DNA of 64,000 nt from AC-43 sp963728855 (GTDB lineage: Bacteria; Actinomycetota; Actinomycetes; Mycobacteriales; Micromonosporaceae), in assembly GCA_963728855.1 (NCBI GenBank), contig CAVSLN010000012.1, positions 310,001-374,000 of the forward strand, written 5' to 3'. This document shows, piece by piece, positions 47,986-56,931 of this stretch (position 1 is its first letter; each line of letters begins with the position of its first letter). The notes beneath the pieces are model-generated. The model did not search any database and was not told where the DNA came from. It worked only from the letters and a program-made list of their open reading frames with translations. Made by a program: the position numbers and the translations under genes.

Positions 47986-48279
47986 TCAGCCGAAGCGGGC
48001 AGCCGCGTGCTGGTCGGCCTGCTGCATGTTCACCGCGGCGTTGCCCACCTTCTGGGAGAGCTGCTGCAGCGTCTCCGCCATCTGGTTGGCGCTCTCGTGC
48101 CACTTCCGGCTGCAGCCGGCGAACGCGTCGGCCGACGGCCCCGTCCAGCCATCCGCCAGCAGGTTGCCGAAGGTCTTGTCCACCTGGCCGAGCGTCTCGT
48201 TCATGTCGTTGACGAACGTGGTGATCGAGGCGGCCGCCGAGTTGATGCCGTCGAAGTTGTAGACCAGTGGGTCAGTCAT
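47986..48279 (-). CDS. esxA: EsxA-like WXG100 protein
   Basis: The protein is 97 aa from ATG 48279; a GAGGTGG Shine-Dalgarno lies just upstream, and an in-frame GTG at 48288 is the alternative. The helix-turn-helix hairpin has the turn WTG (ADGWTGPSADAF). As a canonical ESAT-6-like protein it should pair with the product of the upstream gene and be exported by this ESX system. The last residues show no YxxxD/E signal, which fits the EsxA half of a pair. Confidence 0.8.
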   Translation of the reverse strand: MTDPLVYNFDGINSAAASITTFVNDMNETLGQVDKTFGNLLADGWTGPSADAFAGCSRKWHESANQMAETLQQLSQKVGNAAVNMQQADQHAAARFG

Positions 48280-48327
48280 CAAGTCCACCTCAGAAAGGAG
48301 ATCCGGGAGTCCAGTTGTCGTACGTGC

Positions 48328-48675
48328 TCACTTGCCGCGCAGTGCGTCGGCGACGCCGCCGGCGCCCGGAAGGTAGGTCGAGGCGACCTTACTGATCTCG
48401 TTCTTCGCGTCCTCGTCGGTGTTGCCGAAGACATGGGTGGACTGGTTCACGTTGTCCGCCATGGTGTTCAGCGCCTCGAGGATGTTGCGCAGCTCCCCGC
48501 CGAGCTCGTGGGACACGTTCTGGAAGGTGTTTCCGGCACCGCCCTGGAATGACGCCGCCACGCCCTGGATCTCGTTGAGCAGGCGGGTCAGGTTTAACGT
48601 GATGGTCTCTCCGGCCTGTGTCGCGACGCTTGCCGCGTTGTTGAGCATCTCTGGTGTGACCTTGGTGGTTGCCAA
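48328..48675 (-). CDS. esxB: EsxB-like WXG100 protein, TTG start
   Basis: The protein is 115 aa. The only sensible start is TTG at 48675 (TTG GCA ACC), with GGGGTGA about 8 nt upstream. The WXG turn is FQG (ASFQGGAGNTF), an aromatic substitution. The C-terminal tail beyond the second helix (FGNTDEDAKNEIS) has an F..xD arrangement that may stand in for the YxxxD/E export signal. It would be the CFP-10-like partner of the adjacent EsxA-like protein. The TTG start may lower expression relative to esxA. Confidence 0.75.
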   Translation of the reverse strand: MATTKVTPEMLNNAASVATQAGETITLNLTRLLNEIQGVAASFQGGAGNTFQNVSHELGGELRNILEALNTMADNVNQSTHVFGNTDEDAKNEISKVASTYLPGAGGVADALRGK

Positions 48676-48819
48676 GCTCCATTCACCCCGTTTCGTCTGG
48701 TGCCCCCGCTACCGGCGGCTTGTCCACACGGTCTCCGATCAGACTCCGTCCACATAGTAGTGCCGACGGTCGAGTGAGGCTATCCACGTACATCGGTGTG
48801 AACGGGCGCCACCTGGGCA

Positions 48820-50223
48820 TCAACCGCCGGTACCGGCAGGGTTCGCGGGCTGGAGGGCGGCGGCCGGGTTGAGTGCCGGTCCGGCCGGGATCCGCCGTAA
48901 CAGGTCGGTGGGCACCCCGACGGCGTCGGCCGGCAGGTACCCGAGCATCTGCAGCGCCGCGTCGTTGGTCACCGGGTACCGGATGCCGACGTCGGTGACG
49001 AGGTAGTAGGCGCCCGTCGAGGAACCTGGCGAGTCGACGGCCCGAATGACCGCGACCTGTCCACCCGGTACCACCACCTGGTCGGCGAGCACCGCGCCGA
49101 TGTCCGAGCTGGACGCGGTGACCGTACCGGGGCCGGCGTCGTCCACCGAACCGCCGGCCACGATCCCGGGTGGTGCCGCGGCGTCCTGCGACACCGCGCA
49201 GAGCTGCGCGTTCGCGTCCGTCTGCAGCAGCGCCGGCGGCTTCGTCGGCGGTGCGGTGTCGCCGGTCGGCGGCTTCAGCGCTCCGCTGCGAGGCGTGCCG
49301 GTGACCTGCGCGAGTTGGATCTCGACCGCCTGCGCGGCGCTCTGTGCCTTGTAGACGTCGGCCTGCATCTCGTTGAGGAAAGCGAGGCCGTCGTCGAACA
49401 CGACGAAGTACTGCAGGCCGCTACCGGTCTGGGCGAACACGAAGTCGCCGACGCGGTGACCGGGTACCTTCGCGGCCGGCTGGCCTTTCCGGTCGCCGAA
49501 CCCGATCGGACCGATGTCCGCGCCGACCAGCAGCCCGTTGAGCCACGCCTTGCCCACCGGTACCGGGGTGGCCGCCCCGAACAGCGCGGGGATGACCATG
49601 CCCGGCTGGCCGAGCTGGTACCGCCGGCCGTGGACGACCAGGTAGGAGTTGCCCGTCGTCGGCTCGGTCACCAGCAGGCCCCGGTCGCCCAACGGCTGCC
49701 CGCCGGCCGGCGCCCGGCCCACCAGGAGCTTGACGGTGGTGGCCCGCCCGCCCGCGGAGCCGGTGGCCGAGCACAGCGTCCACGGCAGCTTGAGTAACTT
49801 GCCGCGGCCCGGGAGCGAGTCGGGCGCGCCGGGGATGCCGTAGGCCGTACCGCGTGGCGTACCGGCGAGCGAGTTGCCCGCCTCGTGGAAGACCCCGCCG
49901 GCCTTGCCCGCGGCCAGCAGCGCGGAGCTGTAGTTGAGCATCGGGTGCAGCACACCGTTGCGGTAGAGGAAACTCGCGCCGGTCTCGTTCTCGATGACCA
50001 CCGCGCCGTCGGTCTTCCAGTTGTTGCTGCCGGTCTTGGTGAGGATGCCGACCACGCCGAAGCCCGCGCCCACCATGACGGCGATCATCAGGCCGGCGAA
50101 CACCGCGCCGATGCCCCGGCGCAGCGGAGACTGCGCCGGGTCGGTCTCCCGCGTGACGAAGGCGGAGATGACCCGCTGGGTCAGGAACTGGTACGACTGC
50201 AGTTGGTCCCGGCGCGATGCCAC
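48820..50223 (-). CDS. eccB: ESX core component EccB
   Basis: The protein is 467 aa. Start chosen at GTG 50223 (VASRRDQLQSYQFLTQRV), the conserved EccB N-terminus, directly behind a GGGGGGAGGAA ribosome site. One membrane helix follows (GAVFAGLMIAVMVGAGFGV), then a large extracytoplasmic domain with the family pattern WKTDGAVVIENETGASFLY and IPGAPDSLP, and a Cys pair (LCSATG, LCAVSQ). EccB forms part of the ESX inner-membrane ring with EccC, EccD and EccE. Confidence 0.85.
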   Translation of the reverse strand: MASRRDQLQSYQFLTQRVISAFVTRETDPAQSPLRRGIGAVFAGLMIAVMVGAGFGVVGILTKTGSNNWKTDGAVVIENETGASFLYRNGVLHPMLNYSSALLAAGKAGGVFHEAGNSLAGTPRGTAYGIPGAPDSLPGRGKLLKLPWTLCSATGSAGGRATTVKLLVGRAPAGGQPLGDRGLLVTEPTTGNSYLVVHGRRYQLGQPGMVIPALFGAATPVPVGKAWLNGLLVGADIGPIGFGDRKGQPAAKVPGHRVGDFVFAQTGSGLQYFVVFDDGLAFLNEMQADVYKAQSAAQAVEIQLAQVTGTPRSGALKPPTGDTAPPTKPPALLQTDANAQLCAVSQDAAAPPGIVAGGSVDDAGPGTVTASSSDIGAVLADQVVVPGGQVAVIRAVDSPGSSTGAYYLVTDVGIRYPVTNDAALQMLGYLPADAVGVPTDLLRRIPAGPALNPAAALQPANPAGTGG

Positions 50224-50263
50224 GGCTTCCTCCCCCCGAACGGCCCGACCGCCGCATCCCTCG

Positions 50264-51664
50264 TCAGATGGACGCGAAGGTCCCCTGGATGGCGTGGTAG
50301 ACCCCGAGAACCCCACTGGCCAACGGGATCAGCGCCATGATGGCCAGCACGTCGAAGATGTCGGCGAGCCGGCCGAGGTACGGGGAGGGCGACCGCTTGC
50401 TGTAGCTCAGGCCGGCGGTGAGCACCAGTACGGCAACCACCGCCACCCCTACCGCCACGAGGATCCGGGCCTGCGCCTGCGGGATGAGCACGGCCAGCTC
50501 CCAGGTGAGCAGCGCCAGTACGACCACCCCGCTGGTCAGCAACGGGACCCGTTGCTGTGGCAGGACGAACAGCCGCCCGCGCAGGAGCAGGGCCGCCGCC
50601 ACCGCCAGTGACAGCAGCGCACCGGCGAGGCCACCGCGCAGGACGAGCACGAGGGCACCGGCCGCGCCCGCTACGGCCGCGGCCAGCAGCATGCCGGAGA
50701 GCAGCTCGGTCGAGCGCGCGACGGCGGCGAAGACACCGGCCTTGGCCGGGGCCGGCTGGTCTTCGAGGATCTTCTCCGGCCGGTCGGGCAGCTCCGGAAT
50801 CGGCAGCCGGCCCAGCCAGCTGGCGATCAGCGGGTAGCCCGGCAGCAGGCCGATGGCGAGCGTGACCACGACCGCCGCGGCGCCGGCGGGCGGGGCGCCG
50901 GCGTAGCACAACAGTGCGGCCAGCATGCCGGAGATGCCGACGGTCACGCCGGCGATGAAGATGCGCTGTACGGCGGCGACGCCGGTCAGCCCGAAGACCC
51001 CGAAGACGGTCAGCGCCGCGCTGCCCAGCAGTACGTGCGGCGCGCCCAGCCGGGACAGCGCCACCCCGCCGGGTACGGTCACCAGCAGGCTGCCGACCAA
51101 CGCGTACAGCAGGCCGGTGCCGGCCAGTACGGCGCCGGCCGTCGCGTCCCCACCGGCGCGGGACAGCACCACGCCGGCGATCGCCAGCACCACGGCGAAC
51201 CCCAGCGCGACCAGGCCGGGTACCAGCCATGGCGGGCCGGACAGTTGCAGGATGACGAGGCCGAACGTGAGCAGGGCGCTGGTCACCGCGAGGCCGCAGC
51301 GCCGGGTGGCCTGGTTACCCCAGGAGCGGCCGACCCGACGGGCACCGCTGGCCACCACCTCGACCACGTCGTCGTAGGCCAGCTCCGGCCAGTCCACCTC
51401 ACGGGGCACCAGATGCAGCAGCTCACCGTCGCGGATCCCTTGCGCCGCAAGGTTCCGGCTGGCTTCAAGCTCGGCACCGGTCGCCCGGCGCAGGGTCCAG
51501 CCGGCCTGCTGCTCCTCGGTACCGGCGAACTCCTCCCCGGCATGTCGCAGCAGATGCGGCAGCAGCTCGATGACGAGCGCGCTGTCCGGCAGCGCCACAT
51601 CGATGCGCCGCTTCGGCGCGGCCACGGTTACCCTGGCCAGACCGAGGCCACCGGGGGCCGTCAC
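50264..51664 (-). CDS. eccD: ESX membrane channel component EccD
   Basis: The protein is 466 aa. Start chosen at GTG 51664 because AGGAGGTG precedes it by about 6 nt; an in-frame GTG at 51673 overlaps that site. Residues 5-90 form the cytoplasmic ubiquitin-like domain (RVTVAAPKRRIDVALPD, LRRATGAEL). Eleven or so membrane helices follow. Its dimers form the ESX membrane vestibule. It is followed by eccB with 40 bp between. Confidence 0.85.
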   Translation of the reverse strand: MTAPGGLGLARVTVAAPKRRIDVALPDSALVIELLPHLLRHAGEEFAGTEEQQAGWTLRRATGAELEASRNLAAQGIRDGELLHLVPREVDWPELAYDDVVEVVASGARRVGRSWGNQATRRCGLAVTSALLTFGLVILQLSGPPWLVPGLVALGFAVVLAIAGVVLSRAGGDATAGAVLAGTGLLYALVGSLLVTVPGGVALSRLGAPHVLLGSAALTVFGVFGLTGVAAVQRIFIAGVTVGISGMLAALLCYAGAPPAGAAAVVVTLAIGLLPGYPLIASWLGRLPIPELPDRPEKILEDQPAPAKAGVFAAVARSTELLSGMLLAAAVAGAAGALVLVLRGGLAGALLSLAVAAALLLRGRLFVLPQQRVPLLTSGVVVLALLTWELAVLIPQAQARILVAVGVAVVAVLVLTAGLSYSKRSPSPYLGRLADIFDVLAIMALIPLASGVLGVYHAIQGTFASI

Positions 51665-51827
51665 GCTGTTCACCTCCTGCCGGATCGCACCCGCCGCGGT
51701 GCCGGCGGCGGGGCCAAGGTAGCACGGCATACCGGGGCCGGGAGGCCGTACCGTTGCGGCGGACGAGGCGGCTGGACGGCTGGTCGGGGCCGGAAACTGG
51801 CGGCCTCCCGGACCGGCTCACCTGTTC

Positions 51828-51833
51828 TAGGAT
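51828..51833 (+). promoter_or_regulatory. -10-like TAGGAT upstream of eccC
   Basis: TAGGAT is centred about 35 nt before the eccC GTG, in the 200-bp divergent gap between eccD and eccC. No good -35 is visible. Confidence 0.4.
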
Positions 51834-51864
51834 GAGCCCCCAAGGACAACGGGGAGGACAGCGC

Positions 51865-54800
51865 GTGGGTCTGATGATCGTCCGGCGGCCACCGCGCCGA
51901 CCCGCGCCGGTCATGCCGAGTGGCGAGGTGGTCCTCGACCCGCCACCGGAGGTGCCGGGCGCGTCCGGCCGCGGCTGGTCCCGGATGCTCATGATCATGC
52001 CGATGGCGGCCGGTGCCGCGGCGATGGGCCTGATGATGGGCAGCCAGCGGGGCGGGCCGATGGCATACGTCGCCGGCGGGATGTACGGCGTCTCGATCAT
52101 CGGCATGATCGCCACCCAGCTCGCCGGGCAGGGCGGCCAGAGCAAGAAGGACATGGTCGACGCGCGCCGGCAGTACATGCGCCGCCTGAGCCAGCTGCGG
52201 GCGCAGGTCCGCGCGACGATCCGCCAGCAGCGCGAGGCCATCCACTACCGGCACCCCGAGCCCCAGATGCTCTGGTCGCTGGTGGCCACCGGACGGTTAT
52301 GGGAGCGCCGCCGCGGCGACGGTGACTTCGGCGTGGTCCGGATCGGCATCGGTCCGCAGGAGATCGCCACTGCGCTGGTACCGCCGCAGACCCGCCCGGT
52401 GGACGAGCTGGACCCCTTGTGCGCGCTGGCGCTGCGCCGGTTCGTGTCCACCTACTCGGTGGTGCCGCAGCTCCCGGTCGCCATCGCGCTGCGCGACTTC
52501 GCCCACGTCTACCTGCGCGGTCCGGAGGAGCGCACCCGGGGGCTGGTCCGCGCGGTCCTCGCCCAGCTGACCGCGTTCCACGCCCCCGACGACCTGGTGA
52601 TCGGGTTGTGCGTCGCCGACTTCCAGCGGCCGCGCTGGGAGTGGGCCAAGTGGCTGGGGCACGCCCAGCACCCGAACAAGACCGACGCGGTCGGTCCGCT
52701 GCGGCTCTTCGCGCCGGGCGTCAGCGCGCTGGAGGCGATGCTCGACGACGTGCTGGCCAACCGGCCGCGGTTCAACCCGGCGGGCGGCATGACCGGCGGG
52801 CCGCACGTCGTCATCGTCATCGACGGGGGCTCGACCGCCGGCTCGGACCACCTGATGACCGAGGGCGGTGTCGAGGGAGTCACGATCATCGACCTGTCCA
52901 ACCCGCCGCCGCGGCTGCTCGACGAGTCGGCGGTCGTACTGGACGTGGCGCAGAACGGGAGGATCACCGGTACCACCCTGGACGGCGCCACCGAGGTGGG
53001 CAGCGCGGACAGTCTCGAACCGGCCCGCGTGGAGGTACTGGCGCGCGAGCTGGCGCCGCTTCGGCTGTCCGCCGGCTCGTTCGGCGACCAGCCGGTCGCC
53101 ACCGACCTCGGCCTCGCCGAGCTGCTGGGCCTGGGCGACCCGTACCAGCTGGAGCTGTCCGAGACCTGGGCCAGCCGGCCCAACCGGGACCGGCTTCGGG
53201 TACCCATCGGCGTGAGTATGGACGGGCGCCCGATCGAGCTTGACCTCAAGGAGTCCGCACAGGACGGCATGGGGCCGCACGGCCTGCTGGTCGGCGCGAC
53301 CGGTTCGGGCAAGAGCGAGCTGCTGCGTACCCTCGTGCTCGCCCTGGCCGTGACACACAGCTCGGAGATCCTCAACTTCGTGCTGGTCGACTTCAAGGGC
53401 GGCGCCACCTTCGCCAAGCTCGACAAGCTGCCGCACACCAGCGCCATCATCACGAACCTCGAAGACGAGCTGCCGCTGGTCGACCGGATGCTGGGTGCCA
53501 TCCAGGGCGAGCTGGTACGCCGGCAGGAGCTGCTGCGCAAGGCGAAGTACGACAACCAGCGCGACTACGAGCGCGCCCGCGCCGCCGGCGTACCGCTGCG
53601 CCCGTTGCCGAGCCTGCTCATCATCTGCGACGAGTTCAGCGAGCTGCTCACCGCCCGGCCGGACTTCATCGAGATGTTCGTGCAGATCGGGCGGGTCGGC
53701 CGGTCGCTCGGGGTGCACCTGCTGCTCGCCTCGCAGCGCCTGGAGGAAGGGCGGCTGCGCGGGCTGGAGACCCACCTCTCCTACCGGGTCGGCCTGCGTA
53801 CCTTCTCGTCCATGGACAGCCGGGCGGTGCTCGGCGTACCGGACGCGTACGAGCTGCCCCGCTCGCCCGGCCACGGGTTCATCAAGGCCGGCACCGAAGG
53901 TCTCATCCGGTTCCGCGCCGCCTACGTCTCGGGCGTGTACCGGCACGGCGGCGCCGGCCAGGCCAGCCGTTCCGGGGCGGTCGACCCGGTCCGCGACTTC
54001 TCCACGTTCTACGTGGCCCCGCCCAGCGACGAGCCCAAACCGGTGGCGGTGGAGGCCGAGCCCGAGGACGCCCGCGGTGACACGCTGCTCGACGTGCTGG
54101 TGGCCCGGATGGAGGGGCAGGGTATGCCGGCCCACCAGGTGTGGCTGCCGCCGCTCGCCGAACCGTCCACATTGGACCAGCTGCTGCCGCCGCTGGTGCA
54201 CTCGACGCAGCGCGGCCTGACCGTGGGCGACCCCAACCTGCTGGGCGCCCTGCACGGCGTGGTCGGCATCGTGGACAAGCCGTTCGAGCAGCGCCGCGAC
54301 CCGATGTCGCTGGATCTCTCCGGTGGCCTCGGTAACCTGGTCGTGGTCGGCGGTCCGCAGAGCGGGAAGAGCAACTTCCTCCGTACCCTCGTCGCCAGCC
54401 TGGCCTTGACCCACTCCCCGCGTGAGGCGCAGTTCTACGGCCTGGACTTCGGCGGCGGCGCGTTGACCGGGCTGCGCGACCTGCCGCACGTCGGCAGCGT
54501 GGCCACCCGCCGCGACGTCAACCGGGTCCGGCGCACGGTCGCCGAGCTGTACGGCCTGCTCCAGGAGCGGGAGGCGCTGTTCGCCGCGCAGCGCCTCGAC
54601 GGCATAGCCACATACCGGCGGATGAAGCGGGAGGGCCGCATCCCGGACGCCCCGTTCGGCGACGCGTTCCTGGTCGTCGACGGCTGGTCCACGCTGCGCG
54701 GCGAGTTCGAGGACCTGGAGCCGGTCGTGGGCGAGCTGGCCAGCCGGGGCCTCGGTTATGGCATCCACATCCTGGCTTCCTGCACGAGGTGGATGGACAT

Positions 54801-55812
54801 GCGGCCGGCTCTGCGGGACATGTTCGGTACGAAGGTCGAGCTCAAGCTCGGTGAGGCGAGCGACTCGGTGATCAACCGCCGGGAGGCGCTCAACGTCCCC
54901 GAGCAGACGCCCGGGCGCGGGCTGACTCCAGAGGGCCAGCACTTCCTGGCCGGCCTGCCGCGGCTGGACGGCAAGGGGGAGGTCGAGGACCTGTCGGACG
55001 CGGTCGCGCAGTACGTCAAGCTGGTTCGCGACTACTGGACGGGCGACGGGGCGCCGCCGGTCCGGCTGCTGCCGGACGAGCTGCCCTACGAGGTGCTTCC
55101 CCAGCCGTCCGGCACCGGGCGCCTGCCCGTCGGTATCGCCGAGGTCGACCTGCAGCCGGTGTACCTCGACTTCGACAACGAGCCGCACGCCCTGCTGTTC
55201 GGCGACGTGGAGTGCGGCAAGAGCTCCTTCCTGCGCGGGTTGGCCCGGGCTATCACGCAGAGCTACCAGCCGTCGGAGGCCCGGATCATCCTGGTCGACT
55301 ACCGGCGCAGCCTGCTCGGCTGCGTGACGACCGACCACCTGATCGGCTTCGGTACCGCCACCCAGGTCACCAACGACCTGGTGCAGCAGGTGGTGGCGGT
55401 GATGAAGGAGCGGCTGCCAGGTCCGGACGTCACCCCGGAGCAGCTGCGTACCCGGAGCTGGTGGAAGGGGCCGCAGCTGTTCCTGCTCATCGACGACTAC
55501 GACCTGGTCGCCGCGGGCGTGCACAACCCGCTCCTGCCACTGCTGGACTTCCTCGCGCAGGGCCGGGACATCGGCCTGCACCTGGTCATCACCCGGCGGG
55601 TCGGCGGCGCGGCGCGGGCGATGTTCGACCCGGTCATCGGGCGCATCCGCGAGCTGGCCGCGCCCGGTATCCTGCTGTCCGGTCCGAAGGAGGAGGGCGC
55701 CATCTTCGGCAACCTCAAGCCGCAGCTGCTCCCGCCCGGCCGGGCCTGGCTGGTGACCCGGCGGGAGGGCCAGCGGCTGGTGCAGCTGCCGTGGGTACCG
55801 CCCGCCGAGTAG
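51865..55812 (+). CDS. eccC: ESX motor ATPase EccC (fused EccCa-EccCb)
   Basis: The protein is 1,315 aa from GTG 51865, behind GGGGAGGA at 6 nt spacing. Two membrane helices lie near residues 35-85. Three FtsK/SpoIIIE-type ATPase domains follow, with Walker A lysines at 483 (GATGSGKSE), 835 (GGPQSGKSN) and 1119 (GDVECGKSS), and Walker B strands LLIICDEFSEL, AFLVVDGW and LFLLIDDYD. It recognises and drives export of Esx substrates. All three sites look intact, unlike some EccCs with degenerate D2/D3. Divergent from eccD/eccB. Confidence 0.9.
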   Translation: MGLMIVRRPPRRPAPVMPSGEVVLDPPPEVPGASGRGWSRMLMIMPMAAGAAAMGLMMGSQRGGPMAYVAGGMYGVSIIGMIATQLAGQGGQSKKDMVDARRQYMRRLSQLRAQVRATIRQQREAIHYRHPEPQMLWSLVATGRLWERRRGDGDFGVVRIGIGPQEIATALVPPQTRPVDELDPLCALALRRFVSTYSVVPQLPVAIALRDFAHVYLRGPEERTRGLVRAVLAQLTAFHAPDDLVIGLCVADFQRPRWEWAKWLGHAQHPNKTDAVGPLRLFAPGVSALEAMLDDVLANRPRFNPAGGMTGGPHVVIVIDGGSTAGSDHLMTEGGVEGVTIIDLSNPPPRLLDESAVVLDVAQNGRITGTTLDGATEVGSADSLEPARVEVLARELAPLRLSAGSFGDQPVATDLGLAELLGLGDPYQLELSETWASRPNRDRLRVPIGVSMDGRPIELDLKESAQDGMGPHGLLVGATGSGKSELLRTLVLALAVTHSSEILNFVLVDFKGGATFAKLDKLPHTSAIITNLEDELPLVDRMLGAIQGELVRRQELLRKAKYDNQRDYERARAAGVPLRPLPSLLIICDEFSELLTARPDFIEMFVQIGRVGRSLGVHLLLASQRLEEGRLRGLETHLSYRVGLRTFSSMDSRAVLGVPDAYELPRSPGHGFIKAGTEGLIRFRAAYVSGVYRHGGAGQASRSGAVDPVRDFSTFYVAPPSDEPKPVAVEAEPEDARGDTLLDVLVARMEGQGMPAHQVWLPPLAEPSTLDQLLPPLVHSTQRGLTVGDPNLLGALHGVVGIVDKPFEQRRDPMSLDLSGGLGNLVVVGGPQSGKSNFLRTLVASLALTHSPREAQFYGLDFGGGALTGLRDLPHVGSVATRRDVNRVRRTVAELYGLLQEREALFAAQRLDGIATYRRMKREGRIPDAPFGDAFLVVDGWSTLRGEFEDLEPVVGELASRGLGYGIHILASCTRWMDMRPALRDMFGTKVELKLGEASDSVINRREALNVPEQTPGRGLTPEGQHFLAGLPRLDGKGEVEDLSDAVAQYVKLVRDYWTGDGAPPVRLLPDELPYEVLPQPSGTGRLPVGIAEVDLQPVYLDFDNEPHALLFGDVECGKSSFLRGLARAITQSYQPSEARIILVDYRRSLLGCVTTDHLIGFGTATQVTNDLVQQVVAVMKERLPGPDVTPEQLRTRSWWKGPQLFLLIDDYDLVAAGVHNPLLPLLDFLAQGRDIGLHLVITRRVGGAARAMFDPVIGRIRELAAPGILLSGPKEEGAIFGNLKPQLLPPGRAWLVTRREGQRLVQLPWVPPAE

Positions 55813-55904
55813 CCGAACCGCCGGTAGCCGTGGTTGTACCTACGTAATAGGCTCGATAACGCATTCATGGCGTTTCATGGCCACGCGGGGATGGAGGAGC
55901 GCTG

Positions 55905-56912
55905 ATGCGGGACCCAGACGGGGGTTCGTCGGGCCCACCCCTGAAGTCCGACTACAAGCCGGTCAGGGTGGAGGTCGACGGTCTGGTGAGCTATTACCGG
56001 ACCATGACGATGGGTGTCAACGCGGCCGTGCAGACATCGACGCTCACGACGCTGTCCCCCATCGGCCAGCTCGCCCAAGCCGGCCTTCTCGGCTTCGGCG
56101 ACAAGGACCTGGACCCGTCTGTCGGTACCTTCGCCGAAGGCCTCGTGGTGGCCAAGCTGATGCTGGACAACGCGGCGAAGTTCCGCGCCTTCTTCCACGA
56201 CCTCGGCAACGGTGTGCAGTGCATCGGCGACGCCGCCGGGGTGATCGCGGAGACGTACCGCCACGGCGACGCGGAGAACTCGGCCACCCTGGGCGACGTC
56301 GCCTTCGCGTTCGCCGACCCGAACGCGAGCCAGCCCAAGGGCTTTCCGAAGGGCGCCCCCACCAAGACCCACAGCGAGCAGGCGGCGGAACGGGCGAACA
56401 GCACCGGCCAGTACGCGATGGCGCTCACCATGTCCACCGACAGCTACGGCGTCAGGATGACTTCGCTGGCCAGCGGCGTGATCCTCTACGACTTCCCGGA
56501 CGGCTCGTCCAAGATGGTCGTCACCGTCCCCACCTCGGCCGACGGGCGGACCGGCAGCACCGAGACCACCACGGTCTCCTACCAGGGCAAGGTCGTCAGC
56601 ACCACGGTCGAGTCCACGATGACGGCGGGTGGGAAGACGACCACCACGACGACCCAGGCACCGGGGTCGAACGTCAAGGCACCCGGTGCCGTCACCACGC
56701 AGGTCGAGACCAACTCCGCCGGCGGTCAGACCATCACCACCAAGACGTACGACGCCGAGGGCAACGAGAAGGTCCTCGGCACGGTCACCACGGAGCCCCC
56801 GTCGAAGACGTCCAGCAATGACAGTCAGGACGGCCCGATCGAGCAGTGGGAGCAGCAGTACGACACCCGCGGCACCATGGACTACGTGGAGAAACACGGC
56901 GCCGGCTACTGA
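55905..56912 (+). CDS. probable ESX-secreted or accessory protein
   Basis: The protein is 335 aa from ATG 55905 (GGAGGAGCG upstream). Residues 20-180 are helical with an ESX-substrate character (VDGLVSYYRTMTMGVN, LVVAKLMLDNAAKFRAF). A long Thr-rich beta-like repeat (MTAGGKTTTTTTQAPGSN and similar) follows, ending with an acidic helix. No signal peptide is seen. It lies between eccC and the next large Pro-rich protein, on the same strand, so it is probably an EspB-like cargo or extracytoplasmic factor. I do not recognise the family precisely. Confidence 0.6.
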   Translation: MRDPDGGSSGPPLKSDYKPVRVEVDGLVSYYRTMTMGVNAAVQTSTLTTLSPIGQLAQAGLLGFGDKDLDPSVGTFAEGLVVAKLMLDNAAKFRAFFHDLGNGVQCIGDAAGVIAETYRHGDAENSATLGDVAFAFADPNASQPKGFPKGAPTKTHSEQAAERANSTGQYAMALTMSTDSYGVRMTSLASGVILYDFPDGSSKMVVTVPTSADGRTGSTETTTVSYQGKVVSTTVESTMTAGGKTTTTTTQAPGSNVKAPGAVTTQVETNSAGGQTITTKTYDAEGNEKVLGTVTTEPPSKTSSNDSQDGPIEQWEQQYDTRGTMDYVEKHGAGY

Positions 56913-56931
56913 GGCCGGGACGGGGGACACG

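Noticed and set aside
52297..55581. Minus-strand frame of 1,094 codons opposite eccC
   Set aside because: Shadow of eccC; composition is Arg/Gln/Val/His-rich without motifs, while the plus strand carries three Walker A sites.
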